From contig NC_134849.1 in NCBI RefSeq assembly GCF_965363235.1, positions 20,424,863 through 20,488,862 of the forward strand: a stretch of DNA of 64,000 nt, given 5' to 3'. The translations under genes were made by a program, and so were the position numbers. The notes under the pieces were generated by a model. That model saw nothing but the letters and a program-made list of their open reading frames with translations. It ran no database searches and was not told where the DNA came from. Position 1 is the stretch's first letter. Each line of letters opens with the position of its first letter. Shown piece after piece: positions 60,581 to 64,000 of the stretch. Source of the DNA: Mytilus galloprovincialis. Taxonomy: Eukaryota; Mollusca; Bivalvia; Mytilida; Mytilidae.

Positions 60581-61892
60581 AAATGCATTGTAAAGTTGCT
60601 GGCCTACTTTCATTTTATATATGAATATATACGTAGACAACTGGCGTTGCAAAGGACAGCATAAGGTTGCAGTACCATTAAACCAAAATTAAGACACAGC
60701 CTTAAACTGAATAGTCCGTTTTGGTCATAATTTTAATGAATGGTATACATTTCTTGGGATTGAACACACAGTACTACCAAAGACTGGATATGAATTTAAA
60801 AAAAAATATCATTGATATTTATATTAATGTTTCCATGGCTCTCCATGTGTACACCATTACTGTAACAATCAATATGGTACTTTTTAAGAACACGTTTTAT
60901 TTTAATTTACTATGTCCTGTAATCTTACTGACAATTGCATTTTTGTATTTTGACGCAAGAACATGCCACTTTGTATAAACTTATGCCTCATACATTATAT
61001 CGTGATCAATACAAAGTTAATACAACACAATTATATATTATGACTATTTAACAGAAACTTGAGAATGTAAGGTTTATCAACAATTGTAAAATTCGAGAAG
61101 ATCAGTTGCTTGTTCTATTTTGACTGTTGTGTCTTACGAAACTGTTGCTGATGTAACATATTTTTATAGTATTTCAGTAGAGGTAGATCTTTCATAATCT
61201 TGGATTGTATGGTATTTTGAGCTTGTTTGAAAGTATGTTAACTGTTGTAGGATGAACGTTTTTAAAATATTTTATGTTTAGTGAAATTCAGAAAAGGTAT
61301 CAAAAGTCTTGTACTAAGAGACAGGACAATTATTTTAAGCCCACTCCCTATGCTCCAAAGTCCGTTATATTTCTTTTGTGTTCTGTTACGTTCCATGATT
61401 TTTTGCGTTTCTGTTCATAAACTATGAACATACGTATATTATAAATAAAGCATATTGCTATAGATTATCAGTTCCAAGTTTCTTCTCCACGGAGATCACT
61501 GCTAAATTATATCAAGGATTTCTTACTATATAAATCCTTAATAATATAGAGAGTCTCTATTTGTTATATGAGTTTAATCATAGTATACATGTAGAAAAAC
61601 GAGAAAATAATTGTCCTGTCCCCGAGTAATTATGAAAATAATGTTTAAAATCGGAAGTCTTGTCCATGACTGATGGCTGATGACGACTTTTTTCTCATTT
61701 TTCCCAAAATAACCCAAACTGAATAATCATAAGAATGGATGACAAATGCGACTTCGCATGGTACATATAGAACACAGCGGCATGAAGATTAATTTATTGT
61801 GGAAGGAAGAGAAGCGACACACAAAATGAGATCTTCTCGTTTAATAGTATAGATATTGAGTGGTTGATATTCAATAAATAACGTTGTACAAT
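60581..61892. other. Non-coding stretch, nothing recognised
   Basis: The plus frame 60721-60978 (85 residues, hydrophobic) has no start context or domain. Otherwise there is only AT-rich sequence. Confidence 0.3.
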
Positions 61893-62477
61893 AAAGGAGT
61901 AGGTTCAGTAAGACCCCTTTTTGGTCCCAAAATATAGCAGTTTTACAAAAGTATGAAAATGTAATCTTTTAGCTATTTACTGGAAAGTGGAATGCTTCTG
62001 CTACATAATTATGGGCTGTTTTTGACAATACAATGCACATATATCGGGTACTAGCATCATTAACTCATGCTAAATTACTGAAATCTTCACAATTTGAGAA
62101 TTTAGTTAAATTTTCGACGGTTTCCGTCTAAAATGAAAGTGGACGCATTCGTGTTCATTCATAATATTGAAATGAAAGTTGTATTTAATGATAATACATA
62201 AAATATATAAAGGTTGAGGATGAACACGGATGCGGCCACTTTCATTTTTGACAAAAACTACCTGAAAAGTGACGTTTTTTGGCATATTTGATAGATTTTT
62301 CAAATTTAGCTGGAATCGGAACGTTTTTAATGACTCAATCAGTGAAAACCTTTTACATAAACTAATTAAATCAATTTAAATAGACACTTAAGTGTTTAAA
62401 AAGTGTCAAAAATCTTTCGTTCGATAAATATGAAATTTGAGGCCAAATTCGGCCCTTACCGGACCTACTCCTTTTAT
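61893..62477. mobile_element. 'GGAGTAGGT' family inverted-repeat element, full copy
   Basis: 'aaaggagtaggttcagtaagac' at the left and 'ggcccttaccggacctactccttttat' at the right form inverted ends of about 20 bp. Internal inverted pairs 'gacggtttccgtctaaaatgaaagtgg' and 'ggccactttcatttttgac' add more fold-back potential. The same element, lacking its ends, lies at 51310-51738, and a family member at 6661-7101. Confidence 0.8.
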
Positions 62478-62949
62478 AATCAAACTGTTATTGAAATGAT
62501 AATAATAAAATGAACAAAATATGAACAAGAGTCATGTCTATTTATCGGCAAATCTAATGTATTATTGAAGTAGAGTCTAGTTATAACAAGACATAATGGT
62601 ATTAAAACCGAATCACACATTGTTGTCATTTGTTTATAACCATTGAATGGCGTGAATAACATCTAGAAGAAGAAGTTATGATAATAGGAGTGTGATCGAT
62701 CGTTCCTCATCTACTGATTCTAAAAGAACCGAATGATATATATGGTTTTGAATATTGTGATCAGTTGTTCTTTTATAGACAATTAAATGGAATAACAATG
62801 ATTGCCTAACGTCTTATCTCTACATTTGTGAAAAATCTTCATCAAATAAATGTTAATCATGTCAATATTGTGTTAATGTTTTAAATAGTGTAATATAATA
62901 GTGGGATACCTTGGTAAAACGTTTACTTTTTATTGAAATGGAAAGTATG
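62478..62949. other. Non-coding stretch, nothing recognised
   Basis: No long frame, repeat match or RNA gene was seen. Confidence 0.3.
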
Positions 62950-63657
62950 AATGCCACTGCTGGTGGACATTTCGTCCCCGATGGTATCTCCAGCCCAGTA
63001 GTCAACATTTCGGTGGTGACATGAATATCAATAATGTGGTCATTTTTATAAATTTCCTGTTTACAAAACTTTGAATTTTTCGAAAAACTAAGGATTTTCT
63101 TATTCCAGGCAAGGCATAGATTACATTATCAGTATTTGGCACAACTTTTTGGAATTTTGGATCCTCAATGCTCTTCAACTTTGTACATGTTTGTGTTTAT
63201 CAATATTTCGATTTGAGGGTCACTGATGAGTCTTCTGTAGACGAAACGCGCGTCTGGCGTACTAAATTATAATCCTGGTACTTTTGATAACTATTTAAAC
63301 AACTGGGTCGATGCCACTGCTGTTGGACGTTTCTTCCCCGAGGGTATCACCAGCCCAGTAGTCAGCATTTCGGTGTTGACATGAATATCAATAATGTGGT
63401 AATTTTTATAAATTTCCTGTTTACAAAACTTTGAATTTTTCGAAAAACTAAGGATTTTCTTATTCCAGGCAAGGCATAGATTACCTTAGCAGTATTTGGC
63501 AGAACTTTTTGGAATTTTGGATCCTCAATGCTCTTCAACTTTGTACATGTTTGGCTTTATCAATATTTCGATTTGAGCGTCACTGATGAGTCTTATGTAG
63601 ACGAAACGCGCGTATGGCGTACTAAAATATAATCCTGGTACTTTTGATAACTATTGA
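62950..63657 (+). repeat. 360-bp tandem duplication
   Basis: Two head-to-tail copies start 'atgccactgctg(g/t)tggac' at 62951 and 63311 and differ at only a few positions. Each ends 'agacgaaacgcgcgt(c/a)tggcgtact' and 'aatcctggtacttttgataactatt'. It looks like a satellite-type dispersed repeat. A diverged inverse of its end lies at 32965-33020. No gene was seen from 63658 to the end. Confidence 0.92.
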
Positions 63658-64000
63658 GGTCAACTGGTTATGATAATCTGAGCATGTTATAAATAAACGA
63701 AGACACTAGACCAGTTCAGATATGCAACTTTTTTCATCAACGTATATGAAATGATCATCTGCCGCTTTTCTCATGTTCTGTATCAGCCTAAATAATCATC
63801 TGCTGCTATTCTCCTCATGTTCAACATAAATAATTTATTATATAGAAAAGCGGGAAAATCAAAACGCATGAATAGTTAAGTGAACATGTATAGCAGCTTA
63901 ATGTCTGAATGGACCCACTGTCACCAGCACATTTACTGATATAAAACCTTACAATGTTGGACCTTCACCATAGGTATGTCGATATTAAACCTTACACTTT

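Overview
The window looks like bivalve mollusc nuclear DNA, most likely a mussel (Mytilus or a close relative). It is AT-rich, has long introns with GT/AG borders, and is packed with diverged interspersed repeats of the kind I associate with mussel genomes. It also has a RING-less two-B-box TRIM-like gene and a cGAS-like (Mab-21 type) gene, two families that are greatly expanded in bivalves. This assignment is inference from content; no database was searched.

Layout. 1-4.3 kb: diverged tandem repeats and a large interspersed repeat with a 35-bp internal array. 4.35-6.0 kb (minus): single-exon coding region of a B-box/coiled-coil/beta-propeller protein. 6.2-9.8 kb: short inverted-repeat elements, one nested inside a copy of the large repeat, plus a 40-base G run. 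10.1 kb (plus): one perfectly spliced 141-bp exon that reads as part of the E3 ligase UBR5, with no other UBR5 exon recognised. 10.3-19.3 kb: repeats, SINEs and a foldback element. 20.0-25.2 kb: a 5.2-kb insertion with inverted ends inside a second foldback copy, carrying an old broken gag-protease fossil on the minus strand. 25.85-28.87 kb (plus): three-exon gene for a 451-residue coiled-coil protein with a C-terminal GRIP/GRAB-like domain. 29-33.5 kb: retroelement tails and unassigned sequence.

33.8-45.8 kb is the most interesting part. A 765-residue cGAS-like receptor candidate is encoded by two exons (39331-39664 and 43806-45769) that join in phase, and its nucleotidyltransferase acidic triad looks intact. 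Upstream of its first coding exon lie at least five diverged, same-direction copies of one unit. Each carries a composite motif (GAAAGTGGAAATTCC or a variant) that closely resembles the juxtaposed IRF and NF-kB sites of the vertebrate interferon-beta enhancer. Four of the five are followed 58-76 bp later by a splice-donor-like GGTAAG. I read this as a possible tandem array of immune-responsive promoter/first-exon units. A decayed fragment of a second cGAS-like gene lies 6 kb downstream (51.74-52.05 kb), so the locus has probably duplicated.

46-64 kb: mainly mobile-element remains. These include retroelement reverse-transcriptase tails, a Tc1-like transposon with good terminal repeats, a LINE 3' end, inverted-repeat elements, a 74-bp palindrome-rich minisatellite and a 360-bp tandem duplication. 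Apart from the two immune-type genes, whose products could both act in innate defence, I see no functional link among the genes.
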